Below are positions 31,560-46,800 of a stretch of DNA of 64,000 bases, piece by piece (within the stretch, counting starts at the first letter, position 1; every line of letters begins with the position of its first letter). Source of the DNA: Anthopleura xanthogrammica (Eukaryota; Cnidaria; Anthozoa; Actiniaria; Actiniidae); the NCBI GenBank assembly GCA_964019055.1, contig OZ025219.1, forward strand, positions 10,777,987 through 10,841,986, read 5' to 3'. Both the position numbers and the translations under genes were made by a program. A model generated the notes under the pieces. It had not been told where the DNA came from, did no database searches, and saw nothing but the letters and a program-made list of their open reading frames with translations.

Positions 31560-34020
31560 GTAAAAACAATCAAAAATCAGTCAAAACCGAGAGCTATAGT
31601 CCATGCTTTTTGTCTGAAAATGACCAAATATCATCTATTTTGTGCCCTTCATAAATACTGCATATTTTTTCAAAAGGGGTGAAAATGGACCACAATCGGT
31701 CAAAACCGTGGGCTATAGTCCATGCTTTTTACCTCAAAATGGCAAAAAATGATGTATTTTGTACCCTTCATAAAATAATGGGCATTTTTTCAAAAGTGGT
31801 GAAAATGGTCAAAAATTGGTTAAAATGGTGGACTATAGTCCATGCTTTTTGCCTGAAAATGGTTAAAAATGACATTTTTTCCATCCTTCATAAATACTGC
31901 ATATTTTTTCAAAAGCGGTGAAAATGGACAAAAATCGGTCAAAACCGTGGGCTATAATCCATGCTTTTTGCCTGAAAATGTCCAAAAAGGACCTATCTTC
32001 CATCCTTCAAAAATAATGGATATTTTTTCAAAAGAGGTAAAAATGGACAAAAAAAAGTATAAACCGTGGCCGTATAGTCCATGCTTTTGCCTGAAAATGG
32101 CCAAAAGGGACCCATCTTCCATCCTTCATAAATAATGGATATTTATGCTTTCTGTCTCAAAATGGTTAAAATAGAAATATTTTCACTCCTTCATAAATAC
32201 TGCATATTTTTTCGAAAGGGGTGAAAATGGACCACAATCGGTCAAAACCGTGGGCTATAGTCCATGCTTTTTGTCTGAAAATGAATAGAAATGATCTATT
32301 TTGCGTCCTACATAAATAAAGGACATATTTTCAAAAGAGATGAAAATGGACCACAATCGGTAAAAACCGGGGGCTATATTCCATGCTTTTTGCTTGAAAA
32401 TGCCCAAAAAGAACCTATCTTCCATCCTTTATAAATAATGGGTATTTTTCAAATGGGGTAAAAACAATCAAAAATCAGTCAAAACCGAGAGCTATAGTCC
32501 ATGCTTTTTGTCTGAAAATGACCAAATATCATCTATTTTGTGCCCTTCATAAATACTGCATATTTTTTCAAAAGGGGTGAAAATGGACCACAATCGGTCA
32601 AAACCGTGGGCTATAGTCCATGCTTTTTACCTCAAAATGGCAAAAAATGATGTATTTTGTACCCTTCATAAAATAATGGGCATTTTTTCAAAAGTGGTGA
32701 AAATGGTCAAAAATTGGTGAAAATGGTGGACTATAGTCCATGCTTTTTGCCTGAAAATGCTTAAAAATGACATTTTTTCCATCCTTCATAAATACTGCAT
32801 ATTTTTTCAAAAGCGGTGAAAATGGACAAAAATCGGTCAAAACCGTGGGCTATAATCCATGCTTTTTGTCTGAAAATGTCCAAAAAGGACCTATCTTCCA
32901 TCCTTCAAAAATAATGGATATTTTTTCAAAAGAGGTAAAAATGGACAAAAAACAGTATTAACCGTGGCCGTATAGTCCATGCTTTTGCCTGAAAATGGCC
33001 AAAAGGGACCCATCTTCCATCCTTCATAAATAATGGATATTTATGCTTTCTGTCTCAAAATGGTTAAAATAGAAATATTTTCACTCCTTCATAAATACTG
33101 CATATTTTTTCGAAAGGGGTGAAAATGGACCACAATCGGTCAAAACCGTGGGCTATAGTCCATGCTTTTTGTCTGAAAATGAATAGAAATGATCTATTTT
33201 GCGTCCTACATAAATAAAGGACATATTTTCAAAAGAGATGAAAATGGACCACAATCGGTAAAAACCGGGGGCTATATTCCATGCTTTTTGCTTGAAAATG
33301 CCCAAAAAGAACCTATCTTCCATCCTTTATAAATAATGGGTATTTTTCAAATGGGGTAAAAACAATCAAAAATCAGTCAAAACCGAGAGCTATAGTCCAT
33401 GCTTTTTGTCTGAAAATGACCAAATATCATCTATTTTGTGCCCTTCATAAATACTGCATATTTTTTCAAAAGGGGTGAAAATGGACCACAATCGGTCAAA
33501 ACCGTGGGCTATAGTCCATGCTTTTTACCTCAAAATGGCAAAAAATGATGTATTTTGTACCCTTCATAAAATAATGGGCATTTTTTCAAAAGTGGTGAAA
33601 ATGGTCAAAAATTGGTTAAAATGGTGGACTATAGTCCATGCTTTTTGCCTGAAAATGCTTAAAAATGACATTTTTTCCATCCTTCATAAATACTGCATAT
33701 TTTTTCAAAAGCGGTGAAAATGGACAAAAATCGGTCAAAACCGTGGGCTATAATCCATGCTTTTTGTCTGAAAATGTCCAAAAAGGACCTATCTTCCATC
33801 CTTCAAAAATAATGGATATTTTTTCAAAAGAGGTAAAAATGGACAAAAAACAGTATTAACCGTGGCCGTATAGTCCATGCTTTTGCCTGAAAATGGCCAA
33901 AAGGGACCCATCTTCCATCCTTCATAAATAATGGATATTTATGCTTTCTGTCTCAAAATGGTTAAAATAGAAATATTTTCACTCCTTCATAAATACTGCA
34001 TATTTTTTCGAAAGGGGTGA
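31560..34020 (+). repeat. 898-bp higher-order repeat within the satellite (about 3 copies)
   Basis: Ordered variant units repeat with an 898-bp offset: matching segments start near 31679, 32577 and 33475, and others near 31869, 32767 and 33665. Copies are nearly identical. Confidence 0.9.
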
Positions 34021-35082
34021 AAATGGACCACAATCGGTCAAAACCGTGGGCTATAGTCCATGCTTTTTACCTCAAAATAGCAAAAAATGATGTATTTTGT
34101 ACCCTTCATAAATAATGGGCATTTTTTCAAAAGTGGGGAAAACAGTCCAAAATTGGTTAAAATGGTGGGCTATAGTCCATGCTTTTTGCCTGAAAATGGC
34201 AAAAAATGATGTATTTTGTGTCCGTCATAAATAATGGGCATTTTTTCAAATGGGGTAAAAACAATCAAAAATCAGTCAAAACCGTGGGCTATAGTCCATG
34301 CTTTTTACCTTAAAATGGCCAAAAAGGACCTATTTTCCATCCTTCATAAATAATGGATTTTTTTTCAAAAGGCTGAAAATGAACCAAAATCGGTCAAAAC
34401 GGTGGGCTATAGTCCATACTTTTTGTCTAAAAATGGCCAAAAAGGACCTATTTTCCATCTTTCATAAAAAATGGATTTTTTTGCAAAAGGGGTGAAAATG
34501 GACCAAAATCAGTCAAAACCGTGGGCTATAGTCCATGCTTTTTACCTTAAAATGGCCAAAAAGGACCTATTTTCCATCCTTCATAAATAATGGATGTTTT
34601 TGCAAAAGGGGTGAAAATGGACCAAAATCTGTCAAAACCGTGGGCTATAGTCCATGCTTTTTGCTTGAAAATGCCCAAAAAGGACCTATCTTCCATCCTT
34701 CATAAATAATGGATGTTTTGGGAAAAGGGCTAGGGGTGAAAATGGACCAAAATCTGTCAAAACCGTGGGCTATAGTCCATGCTTTTTGTCTGAAAATGGT
34801 CAAAAGGACCTATTTTCCATCCTTCATAAATAATGGATATTTTCTCAAAAGGGGTGAAAATGAACCAAAATCGGTCTTCACTGTTGGCTATAGTCCATGC
34901 TTTTTACCTGAAAATGGTTAGAAGGGACCTATTTTCACTCCTTCATAAATACTGCATATTTTTTCGATAGGGGTGAAAATGGACCAAAATCAGTCAAAAC
35001 CGTGGGCTATAGTCCATGCTCTTTGTCTGAAAATGAATAGAAATGATCTATTTTGCGTCCTACATAAATAAAGGACATATTT

Positions 35083-36770
35083 TCAAAAGAGATGAAAATG
35101 GACCACAATCGGTAAAAACCGGGGGCTATATTCCATGCTTTTTGTCAGAAAATGGTCAAAAGGACCTATTTTCCATCCTTCATATTTAAAGGATTTTTTA
35201 TAGAAGGGGTGAAAATGGATGAAAATCAGTCTAAACCGTGGGCTATAGTCCATGCTTTTTACCTGAAAATGGCAAAAAATTATGTATTTTGTGCCCTTCA
35301 TAAATAATGGGCATTTTTTCAAAAGTGGTGAAAACAGTCAAAAATTGGTTAAAATGGTGTGCTATAGTCCATGCTTTTTGCCTGAAAATGGTTAAAAATG
35401 ATCTATTTTGCGTCCTACATATTTTCAAAAGGGATGAAAAAGGACCACAATCGGTCAAAACCTTGGTCTATAATCCATGCTTTTTCCTTGAAAATGACCA
35501 AAAAAGAACCTATCTTCCATCCTTTATAAATAATGGGTATTTTTTAAAAAGGGTAAAAACAATCAAAAATCGGTCTAAACCGTGGGCTATAATCCATGCT
35601 TTTTGCCTGAAAATGTCCAAAAAGGACCTATCTTCCATCCTTCAAAAATAATGGATATTTTTTCAAGAGGTAAAAATGGACAAAAAAAAAGTATAAACCG
35701 TGGCCGTATAGTCCATGCTTTTGCCTGAAAATGGCCAAAAGGGACCCATCTTCCATCCTTCATAAATAATGGATATTTATGCTTTCTGTTTCAAAATGGT
35801 TAAAATAGAAATATTTTCACTCCTTCATAAATACTGCATATTTTTTCGATAGGGGTGAAAATGGACCAAAATCAGTCAAAACCGTGGGCTATAGTCCATG
35901 CTTTTTACCTGAAAATGGTTAAAAAGGACCTATTTTCCATCCTTCTTAAAAAATGGATGTTTTTTCAAAAGGCTGAAAATGGACCAAAATCGGTCAAAAC
36001 GGTGGGTTATAGTCCATGCTTTTTGTCTGAAAATGGCCAAAAAGGACCTATTTCTTATCCTTGATAAATAAAGGATTTTTTTCAACCGGGTGAAAATGAA
36101 CCAAAATCGGTCTTCACTGTTGGCTATAGTCCATGCTTTTTACCTGAAAATGGTTAGAAGGGACCTATTTTCCATCCTTCATAAAAATGGATGTTTTTGC
36201 AAAAGGGGTGAAAATGGACCAAAATTGTCAAAACCGTTGGCTATAGTCCATGCTTTTTGTCAGAAAATGGTCAAAAGGACCTATTTTCCATCCTTCATAT
36301 TTAAAGGATTTTTTATAGAAGGGGTGAAAATGGATGAAAATCAGTCTAAACCGTGGGCTATAGTCCATGCTTTTTACCTGAAAATGGCAAAAAATTATGT
36401 ATTTTGTGCCCTTCATAAATAATGGGCATTTTTTCAAAAGTGGTGAAAACAGTCAAAAATTGGTTAAAATGGTGTGCTATAGTCCATGCTTTTTGCCTGA
36501 AAATGGTTAAAAATGATCTATTTTGCGTCCTACATATTTTCAAAAGGGATGAAAAAGGACCACAATCGGTCAAAACCTTGGTCTATAATCCATGCTTTTT
36601 CCTTGAAAATGACCAAAAAAGAACCTATCTTCCATCCTTTATAAATAATGGGTATTTTTTAAAAAGGGTAAAAACAATCAAAAATCGGTCTAAACCGTGG
36701 GCTATAATCCATGCTTTTTGTCTGAAAATGTCCAAAAAGGACCTATCTTCCATCCTTCAAAAATAATGGA
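35083..36770 (+). repeat. 1115-bp duplication within the satellite
   Basis: The segment around 35120-35655 recurs at an offset of 1115 bp (35307 matches 36422), including the unusual shortened unit CCTACATATTTTCAAAAGGG. Confidence 0.85.
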
Positions 36771-39700
36771 TATTTTTTCAAAAGAGGTAAAAATGGACAA
36801 AAAACAGTATTAACCGTGGCCGTATAGTCCATGCTTTTGCCTGAAAATGGCCAAAAGGGACCCATCTTCCATCCTTCATAAATAATGGATATTTATGCTT
36901 TCTGTCTCAAAATGGTTAAAATAGAAATATTTTCACTCCTTCATAAATACTGCATATTTTTTCGAAAGGGGTGAAAATGGACCACAATCGGTCAAAACCG
37001 TGGGCTATAGTCCATGCTTTTTACCTCAAAATAGCAAAAAATGATGTATTTTGTACCCTTCATAAATAATGGGCATTTTTTCAAAAGTGGGGAAAACAGT
37101 CCAAAATTGGTTAAAATGGTGGGCTATAGTCCATGCTTTTTGCCTGAAAATGGCAAAAAATGATGTATTTTGTGTCCGTCATAAATAATGGGCATTTTTT
37201 CAAATGGGGTAAAAACAATCAAAAATCAGTCAAAACCGTGGGCTATAATCCATGCTTTTTGCCTGAAAATGTCCAAAAAGGACCTATTTTCCATCTTTCA
37301 TAAAAAATGGATTTTTTTGCAAAAGGGGTGAAAATGGACCAAAATCAGTCAAAACCGTGGGCTATAGTCCATGCTTTTTACCTTAAAATGGCCAAAAAGG
37401 ACCTATTTTCCATCCTTCATAAATAATGGATGTTTTTGCAAAAGGGGTGAAAATGGACCAAAATCTGTCAAAACCGTGGGCTATAGTCCATGCTTTTCGC
37501 TTGAAAATGCCCAAAAAGGACCTATCTTCCATCCTTCATAAATAATGGATGTTTTGGGAAAAGGGCTAGGGGTGAAAATGGACCAAAATCTGTCAAAACC
37601 GTAGGCTATAGTCCATGCTTTTTGTCTGAAAATGGTCAAAAGGACCTATTTTCCATCCTTCATAAATAATGGATATTTTCTCAAAAGGGGTAAAAATGAA
37701 CCAAAATCGGTCTTAACTATGGGCTATAGTCCATGCATTTTGTCTGAAAATGGCCAAAAAGGACCTATTTTCCATCCTTCATAAAAAATGGATGTTTTTG
37801 CAAAAGGGGTGAAAATCGACCAAAATCGGTCTTAACTATGGGCTATAGTCCATGCTTTTTACCTGAAAATCGCCAAAAAGGACCTATTTGGTGTCCTTCG
37901 TAAATAATGGATTTTTTTCAACACTTTGAAAATGGACCAAAATAAGCAAAAACCGTGGGCTATAGTCCATGCTTTTTACCTGAAAATGGTTAAAAAGGAC
38001 CTATTTTCCATCCTTCTTAAAAAATGGATGTTTTTTCAAAAGGCTGAAAATGGACCAAAATCGGTCAAAACGGTGGGTTATAGTCCATGCTTTTTGTCTG
38101 AAAATGGCCAAAAAGGACCTATTTTCCATCCTTCATAAAAATGGATGTTTTTGCAAAAGGGGTGAAAATGGACCAAAATTGTCAAAACCGTTGGCTATAG
38201 TCCATGCTTTTTGTCAGAAAATGGTCAAAAGGACCTATTTTCCATCCTTCATATTTAAAGGATTTTTTATAGAAGGGGTGAAAATGGATGAAAATCAATA
38301 TAAACCGTGGGCTATAGTCCATGCTTTTTACCTGAAAATGGCAAAAAATTATGTATTTTGTGCCCTTCATAAATAATGGGCATTTTTTCAAAAGTAGGGA
38401 AAACAGTCAAAAATTGGTTAAAATGATGTGCTATAGTCCATGCTTTTTGCCTGAAAATGGTTAAAAATGATCTTTTTTGCGTCCTACATAAATAAAGGAC
38501 ATATTTTCAAAAGGGGTGAAAAAGGACCACAATCGGTCAAAACCTTGGTCTATAATCCATGCTTTTTCCTTGAAAATGACCAAAAAAGAACCTATCTTCC
38601 ATCCTTTATAAATAATGGGTATTTTTTTAAAAAGGGTAAAAACAATCAAAAATCGGTCTAAACTGTGGGCTATAGTCCATGCTTTTTGTCTGAAAATGTC
38701 CAAAAATGATCTATTTTGTGTCCTACATAAATAATGGGTATTTTTTAAAAGGGATGAAAACGATCAAAAATCAGTCTGAACCGTGGGCTATAGTCCATGC
38801 TTTTTGTCTCAAAATGGCAAAAAATGATGTATTTTGTGTCTGTCATAAATAATGGGCATTTTTTCAAAAGGGTTAAAAACAATCAAAAATCAGTCAAAAC
38901 CGTGGGCTATAGTCCACGGTTTTTCAACCGGGTGAAAATGGACCAAAATCGGTAAAAATTGTGGGCTATAGTCCATGCTCTTTACCTGAAAATGGCCAAA
39001 CAGGACCTATTTGGTTTCCTTCATATATAATGGATATTTTTTCAAAAGGGGTGAAAATGGACCAAAATCGGTCAAAACCGTGGACTATAGTGCATGCTTT
39101 TTGTCTGAAAATGGCCAAAAAGGACCTATTTTCCAACGTTCATAAATAAAGGATTTTTTTCACAAGGGGTAAAAATAAACCAAACTCGGTCTAACCGTTG
39201 GGCTATAGTTTATGCTTTTTGTCTGAAAATGGCCAAAAAGGACCTATTTGGTGTCCTTCATAAATAATGCATATTTTTTTCTAAAGGTGTGAAAATTGAC
39301 CAAAATCGGTCTTAACTATGGGCTATAGTCCATGCTTTTTACCTGAAAATGGTTAAAAAGGACCTATTTTCCATACTTCATAAAAAATGGATAATTTTTC
39401 AAAAGCCTTCAAATGGACCAAAATCGGTCAAAACGGTGGGCTACAGTCCATGCTTTTTGTCTGAAAATGGCCAAAAAGGACCTATTTTCCAACGTTCATA
39501 AATAAAGGATTTTTTTCACAAGGGGTAAAAATAAACCAAACTCGGTCTAACCGTTGGGCTATAGTTTATGCTTTTTGTCTGAAAATGGCCAAAAAGGACC
39601 TATTTGGTGTCCTTCATAAATAATGCATATTTTTTTCTAAAGGTGTGAAAATTGACCAAAATCGGTCTTAACTATGGGCTATAGTCCATGCTTTTTACCT

Positions 39701-42700
39701 GAAAATGGTTAAAAAGGACCTATTTTCCATACTTCATAAAAAATGGATAATTTTTCAAAAGCCTTCAAATGGACCAAAATCGGTCAAAACGGTGGGCTAC
39801 AGTCCATGCTTTTTGTCTGAAAATGGCCAAAAAGGACCTATTTTCCAACGTTCATAAATAAAGGATTTTTTTCACAAGGGGTAAAAATAAACCAAACTCG
39901 GTCTAACCGTTGGGCTATAGTTTATGCTTTTTGTCTGAAAATGGCCAAAAAGGACCTATTTGGTGTCCTTCATAAATAATGCATATTTTTTTCTAAAGGT
40001 GTGAAAATTGACCAAAATCGGTCTTAACTATGGGCTATAGTCCATGCTTTTTACCTGAAAATGGTTAAAAAGGACCTATTTTCCATACTTCATAAAAAAT
40101 GGATAATTTTTCAAAAGCCTTCAAATGGACCAAAATCGGTCAAAACGGTGGGCTACAGTCCATGCTTTTTGTCTGAAAATGGCCAAAAAGGACCTATTTT
40201 CCAACGTTCATGAATAAAGGATTTTTTTCACAAGGGGAAAAAATAAACCAAACTCGGTCTAACCCTTGGGCTATAGTCCATGGTTTTTACCTTAAAATGG
40301 CCAAAAAGGACCTATTTTCCATACTTAATAAATAATGGATGTTTTTGCAAAAGGGGTGAAAATGGACCAAAATCGGTCAAAACCGTGGTCTATAGTCCAT
40401 GCTTTTTGTCTGAAAATGGTCAAAAGGACCTATTTTCCATCCTTCATAAATAAAGGATTTTTTACAGAAGGAGTGAAAATGGACCAAAATCCGTCTAAAC
40501 CTTCTGCTATAGTCCATGCTTTTTGTCTGAAAATGGCCAAAAAGGACCTATTCGGTGTCCTTCATAAATAATGGATTTTTTTCAACCGGGTGAAAATGGA
40601 CCAAAATTGATAAAAACCGTGGGCTATAGTCCATGCTTTTTACCTGAAAATGGCCAAAAAGGACCTATTTGGTTTCCTTCATAAATACTGCATATTTTTT
40701 CGAAAGGGGTGAAAATGGACCAAAATCAGTCAAAACCGTGGGCTACATTCCATGCTTTTTGTCTGAAAATGGCCAAAAATGATCTATTTTGTGTCCTACA
40801 TAAATAATGGGTATTTGTTAAAAGGGATGAAAACGATCAAAAGTAAGTCTGAACCGTGGGCTATAGTCCATGCTTTTTGTCTCAAAATGGCAAAAAATGA
40901 TGTATTTTGTGTCCGTCATAAATAATGGGCATTTTTTCAAAAGGGTTAAAAACAATCAAAAATCAGTCAAAACCGTGGGCTATAGTCCACGGTTTTTCAA
41001 CCGGGTGAAAATGGACCAAAATCGGTAAAAACTGTGGGCTATAGTCCATGCTTTTTACCTGAAAATGGCCAAACAGGACCTATTTGGTTTCCTTCATAAA
41101 TAATGGATATTTTTTCAAAAGGGGTGAAAATGGACCAAAATCGGTCAAAACCGTGGACTATAGTCCATGCTTTTTACCTTAAAATGGCCAAAAAGGACCT
41201 ATTTTCCATCCCTAATAAATAATGGATGTTTTTGCAAAAGGGGTGAAAATGGACCAAAATCTGTCAAAACCATGGGCTATAGTCCATGCTTTTTGTCTGA
41301 AAATGGTCAAAAGGACCTATTTTCCATCCTTCCTATTTAAAGGATTTTTTACAGAAGGGGTGAAAACGGACGAAAATCGGTTAAAACAGTGGGCTATAGT
41401 CCATGCTTTTTGTCTGACAACGGCCAAAAAAGACCTATTTTTCATCCTTGATAAATAAAGGATTTTTTTCAACCGGTTGAAAATGGCCAAAAAATCGGTC
41501 TAAACCGTGGGCTATATTCCATGCTTTTTGCCTGAAAATGGTTAAAAATGATCTATTTTGCGTCCTACATAAATAAAGGACATTTTCAAAAGGGGTGAAA
41601 AAGGACCAAAATCGGTCAAAACCATGCTTTTTGCTTGAAAATGCCCAAAAAGAACCTATCTTCCATCCTTTATAAATAATGGGTATTTTTTGAAAGGGGT
41701 AAAAACAATCAAAAATCGGTCAAAACCTTGGGCTATAGTCCATGCTTTTTACCTGAAAATGGCAAAAAATGATGTATTTTGTGCCCTTCATAAATAATGG
41801 GCATTTTTTCAAAAGTGGTGAAAACAGTCAAAAATTGGTTAAAATGGTGGGCTATAGTCCATGCTTTTTGCCTGAAAATGGTTAAAAATGACATTTTTTC
41901 CATCCTTCATAAATACTGCATATTTTTTCAAAAGCGGTGAAAATGGACAAAAATCGGTCAAAACCGTGGGCTATAATCCATGCTTTTTGTCTGAAAATGT
42001 CCAAAAAGGACCTATCTTCCATCCTTCAAAAATAATGGATATTTTTTCAAAAGAGGTAAAAATGGACAAAAAACAGTATTAACCGTGGCCGTATAGTCCA
42101 TGCTTTTGCCTGAAAATGGCCAAAAGGGACCCATCTTCCATCCTTCATAAATAATGGATATTTATGCTTTCTGTCTCAAAATGGTTAAAATAGAAATATT
42201 TTCACTCCTTCATAAATACTGCATATTTTTTCGAAAGGGGTGAAAATGGACCACAATCGGTCAAAACCGTGGGCTATAGTCCATGCTTTTTACCTCAAAA
42301 TAGCAAAAAATGATGTATTTTGTACCCTTCATAAATAATGGGCATTTTTTCAAAAGTGGGGAAAACAGTCCAAAATTGGTTAAAATGGTGGGCTATAGTC
42401 CATGCTTTTTGCCTGAAAATGGCAAAAAATGATGTATTTTGTGTCCGTCATAAATAATGGGCATTTTTTCAAATGGGGTAAAAACAATCAAAAATCAGTC
42501 AAAACCGTGGGCTATAATCCATGCTTTTTGCCTGAAAATGTCCAAAAAGGACCTATTTTCCATCTTTCATAAAAAATGGATTTTTTTGCAAAAGGGGTGA
42601 AAATGGACCAAAATCAGTCAAAACCGTGGGCTATAGTCCATGCTTTTTACCTTAAAATGGCCAAAAAGGACCTATTTTCCATCCTTCATAAATAATGGAT

Positions 42701-45700
42701 GTTTTTGCAAAAGGGGTGAAAATGGACCAAAATCTGTCAAAACCGTGGGCTATAGTCCATGCTTTTCGCTTGAAAATGCCCAAAAAGGACCTATCTTCCA
42801 TCCTTCATAAATAATGGATGTTTTGGGAAAAGGGCTAGGGGTGAAAATGGACCAAAATCTGTCAAAACCGTAGGCTATAGTCCATGCTTTTTGTCTGAAA
42901 ATGGTCAAAAGGACCTATTTTCCATCCTTCATAAATAATGGATATTTTCTCAAAAGGGGTAAAAATGAACCAAAATCGGTCTTAACTATGGGCTATAGTC
43001 CATGCATTTTGTCTGAAAATGGCCAAAAAGGACCTATTTTCCATCCTTCATAAAAAATGGATGTTTTTGCAAAAGGGGTGAAAATCGACCAAAATCGGTC
43101 TTAACTATGGGCTATAGTCCATGCTTTTTACCTGAAAATCGCCAAAAAGGACCTATTTGGTGTCCTTCGTAAATAATGGATTTTTTTCAACACTTTGAAA
43201 ATGGACCAAAATAAGCAAAAACCGTGGGCTATAGTCCATGCTTTTTACCTGAAAATGGTTAAAAAGGACCTATTTTCCATCCTTCTTAAAAAATGGATGT
43301 TTTTTCAAAAGGCTGAAAATGGACCAAAATCGGTCAAAACGGTGGGTTATAGTCCATGCTTTTTGTCTGAAAATGGCCAAAAAGGACCTATTTTCCATCC
43401 TTCATAAAAATGGATGTTTTTGCAAAAGGGGTGAAAATGGACCAAAATTGTCAAAACCGTTGGCTATAGTCCATGCTTTTTGTCAGAAAATGGTCAAAAG
43501 GACCTATTTTCCATCCTTCATATTTAAAGGATTTTTTATAGAAGGGGTGAAAATGGATGAAAATCAATATAAACCGTGGGCTATAGTCCATGCTTTTTAC
43601 CTGAAAATGGCAAAAAATTATGTATTTTGTGCCCTTCATAAATAATGGGCATTTTTTCAAAAGTAGGGAAAACAGTCAAAAATTGGTTAAAATGATGTGC
43701 TATAGTCCATGCTTTTTGCCTGAAAATGGTTAAAAATGATCTTTTTTGCGTCCTACATAAATAAAGGACATATTTTCAAAAGGGGTGAAAAAGGACCACA
43801 ATCGGTCAAAACCTTGGTCTATAATCCATGCTTTTTCCTTGAAAATGACCAAAAAAGAACCTATCTTCCATCCTTTATAAATAATGGGTATTTTTTTAAA
43901 AAGGGTAAAAACAATCAAAAATCGGTCTAAACTGTGGGCTATAGTCCATGCTTTTTGTCTGAAAATGTCCAAAAATGATCTATTTTGTGTCCTACATAAA
44001 TAATGGGTATTTTTTAAAAGGGATGAAAACGATCAAAAATCAGTCTGAACCGTGGGCTATAGTCCATGCTTTTTGTCTCAAAATGGCAAAAAATGATGTA
44101 TTTTGTGTCTGTCATAAATAATGGGCATTTTTTCAAAAGGGTTAAAAACAATCAAAAATCAGTCAAAACCGTGGGCTATAGTCCACGGTTTTTCAACCGG
44201 GTGAAAATGGACCAAAATCGGTAAAAATTGTGGGCTATAGTCCATGCTCTTTACCTGAAAATGGCCAAACAGGACCTATTTGGTTTCCTTCATATATAAT
44301 GGATATTTTTTCAAAAGGGGTGAAAATGGACCAAAATCGGTCAAAACCGTGGACTATAGTGCATGCTTTTTGTCTGAAAATGGCCAAAAAGGACCTATTT
44401 TCCAACGTTCATAAATAAAGGATTTTTTTCACAAGGGGTAAAAATAAACCAAACTCGGTCTAACCGTTGGGCTATAGTTTATGCTTTTTGTCTGAAAATG
44501 GCCAAAAAGGACCTATTTGGTGTCCTTCATAAATAATGCATATTTTTTTCTAAAGGTGTGAAAATTGACCAAAATCGGTCTTAACTATGGGCTATAGTCC
44601 ATGCTTTTTACCTGAAAATGGTTAAAAAGGACCTATTTTCCATACTTCATAAAAAATGGATAATTTTTCAAAAGCCTTCAAATGGACCAAAATCGGTCAA
44701 AACGGTGGGCTACAGTCCATGCTTTTTGTCTGAAAATGGCCAAAAAGGACCTATTTTCCAACGTTCATAAATAAAGGATTTTTTTCACAAGGGGTAAAAA
44801 TAAACCAAACTCGGTCTAACCGTTGGGCTATAGTTTATGCTTTTTGTCTGAAAATGGCCAAAAAGGACCTATTTGGTGTCCTTCATAAATAATGCATATT
44901 TTTTTCTAAAGGTGTGAAAATTGACCAAAATCGGTCTTAACTATGGGCTATAGTCCATGCTTTTTACCTGAAAATGGTTAAAAAGGACCTATTTTCCATA
45001 CTTCATAAAAAATGGATAATTTTTCAAAAGCCTTCAAATGGACCAAAATCGGTCAAAACGGTGGGCTACAGTCCATGCTTTTTGTCTGAAAATGGCCAAA
45101 AAGGACCTATTTTCCAACGTTCATGAATAAAGGATTTTTTTCACAAGGGGAAAAAATAAACCAAACTCGGTCTAACCCTTGGGCTATAGTCCATGGTTTT
45201 TACCTTAAAATGGCCAAAAAGGACCTATTTTCCATACTTAATAAATAATGGATGTTTTTGCAAAAGGGGTGAAAATGGACCAAAATCGGTCAAAACCGTG
45301 GTCTATAGTCCATGCTTTTTGTCTGAAAATGGTCAAAAGGACCTATTTTCCATCCTTCATAAATAAAGGATTTTTTACAGAAGGAGTGAAAATGGACCAA
45401 AATCCGTCTAAACCTTCTGCTATAGTCCATGCTTTTTGTCTGAAAATGGCCAAAAAGGACCTATTTGGTGTCCTTCATAAATAATGGATTTTTTTCAACC
45501 GGGTGAAAATGGACCAAAATTGATAAAAACCGTGGGCTATAGTCCATGCTTTTTACCTGAAAATGGCCAAAAAGGACCTATTTGGTTTCCTTCATAAATA
45601 CTGCATATTTTTTCGAAAGGGGTGAAAATGGACCAAAATCAGTCAAAACCGTGGGCTACATTCCATGCTTTTTGTCTGAAAATGGCCAAAAATGATCTAT

Positions 45701-46800
45701 TTTGTGTCCTACATAAATAATGGGTATTTGTTAAAAGGGATGAAAACGATCAAAAGTAAGTCTGAACCGTGGGCTATAGTCCATGCTTTTTGTCTCAAAA
45801 TGGCAAAAAATGATGTATTTTGTGTCCGTCATAAATAATGGGCATTTTTTCAAAAGGGTTAAAAACAATCAAAAATCAGTCAAAACCGTGGGCTATAGTC
45901 CACGGTTTTTCAACCGGGTGAAAATGGACCAAAATCGGTAAAAACTGTGGGCTATAGTCCATGCTTTTTACCTGAAAATGGCCAAACAGGACCTATTTGG
46001 TTTCCTTCATAAATAATGGATATTTTTTCAAAAGGGGTGAAAATGGACCAAAATCGGTCAAAACCGTGGACTATAGTCCATGCTTTTTACCTTAAAATGG
46101 CCAAAAAGGACCTATTTTCCATCCCTAATAAATAATGGATGTTTTTGCAAAAGGGGTGAAAATGGACCAAAATCTGTCAAAACCATGGGCTATAGTCCAT
46201 GCTTTTTGTCTGAAAATGGTCAAAAGGACCTATTTTCCATCCTTCCTATTTAAAGGATTTTTTACAGAAGGGGTGAAAACGGACGAAAATCGGTTAAAAC
46301 AGTGGGCTATAGTCCATGCTTTTTGTCTGACAACGGCCAAAAAAGACCTATTTTTCATCCTTGATAAATAAAGGATTTTTTTCAACCGGTTGAAAATGGC
46401 CAAAAAATCGGTCTAAACCGTGGGCTATATTCCATGCTTTTTGCCTGAAAATGGTTAAAAATGATCTATTTTGCGTCCTACATAAATAAAGGACATTTTC
46501 AAAAGGGGTGAAAAAGGACCAAAATCGGTCAAAACCATGCTTTTTGCTTGAAAATGCCCAAAAAGAACCTATCTTCCATCCTTTATAAATAATGGGTATT
46601 TTTTGAAAGGGGTAAAAACAATCAAAAATCGGTCAAAACCTTGGGCTATAGTCCATGCTTTTTACCTGAAAATGGCAAAAAATGATGTATTTTGTGCCCT
46701 TCATAAATAATGGGCATTTTTTCAAAAGTGGTGAAAACAGTCAAAAATTGGTTAAAATGGTGGGCTATAGTCCATGCTTTTTGCCTGAAAATGGTTAAAA
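36690..46800 (+). repeat. About 5.2-kb tandem segmental duplication of the satellite
   Basis: About 36690-41888 and 41959-46800 are near-identical copies offset by 5269 bp (38050 matches 43319). After the 356-bp subarray the offset drops to 4913 bp (40335 matches 45248), because the second copy has one 356-bp block fewer. One visible substitution is CTATTCGG near 40550 versus CTATTTGG near 45463. Confidence 0.93.
39115..40200 (+). repeat. 356-bp (three-unit) higher-order repeat
   Basis: A three-unit block (landmarks CACAAGGGGTAAAAATAAAC, TTTTTTTCTAAAGGTGTG, AAAAGCCTTCAAATGG) is repeated three times here. It appears only twice in the second large copy (44395-45115). Confidence 0.9.

Noticed and set aside
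31679..46371. Numerous 60-114 residue open frames in the satellite
   Set aside because: All translate the same A/T-rich 120-bp unit in different phases. No coding constraint: copies differ by indels that break frame.
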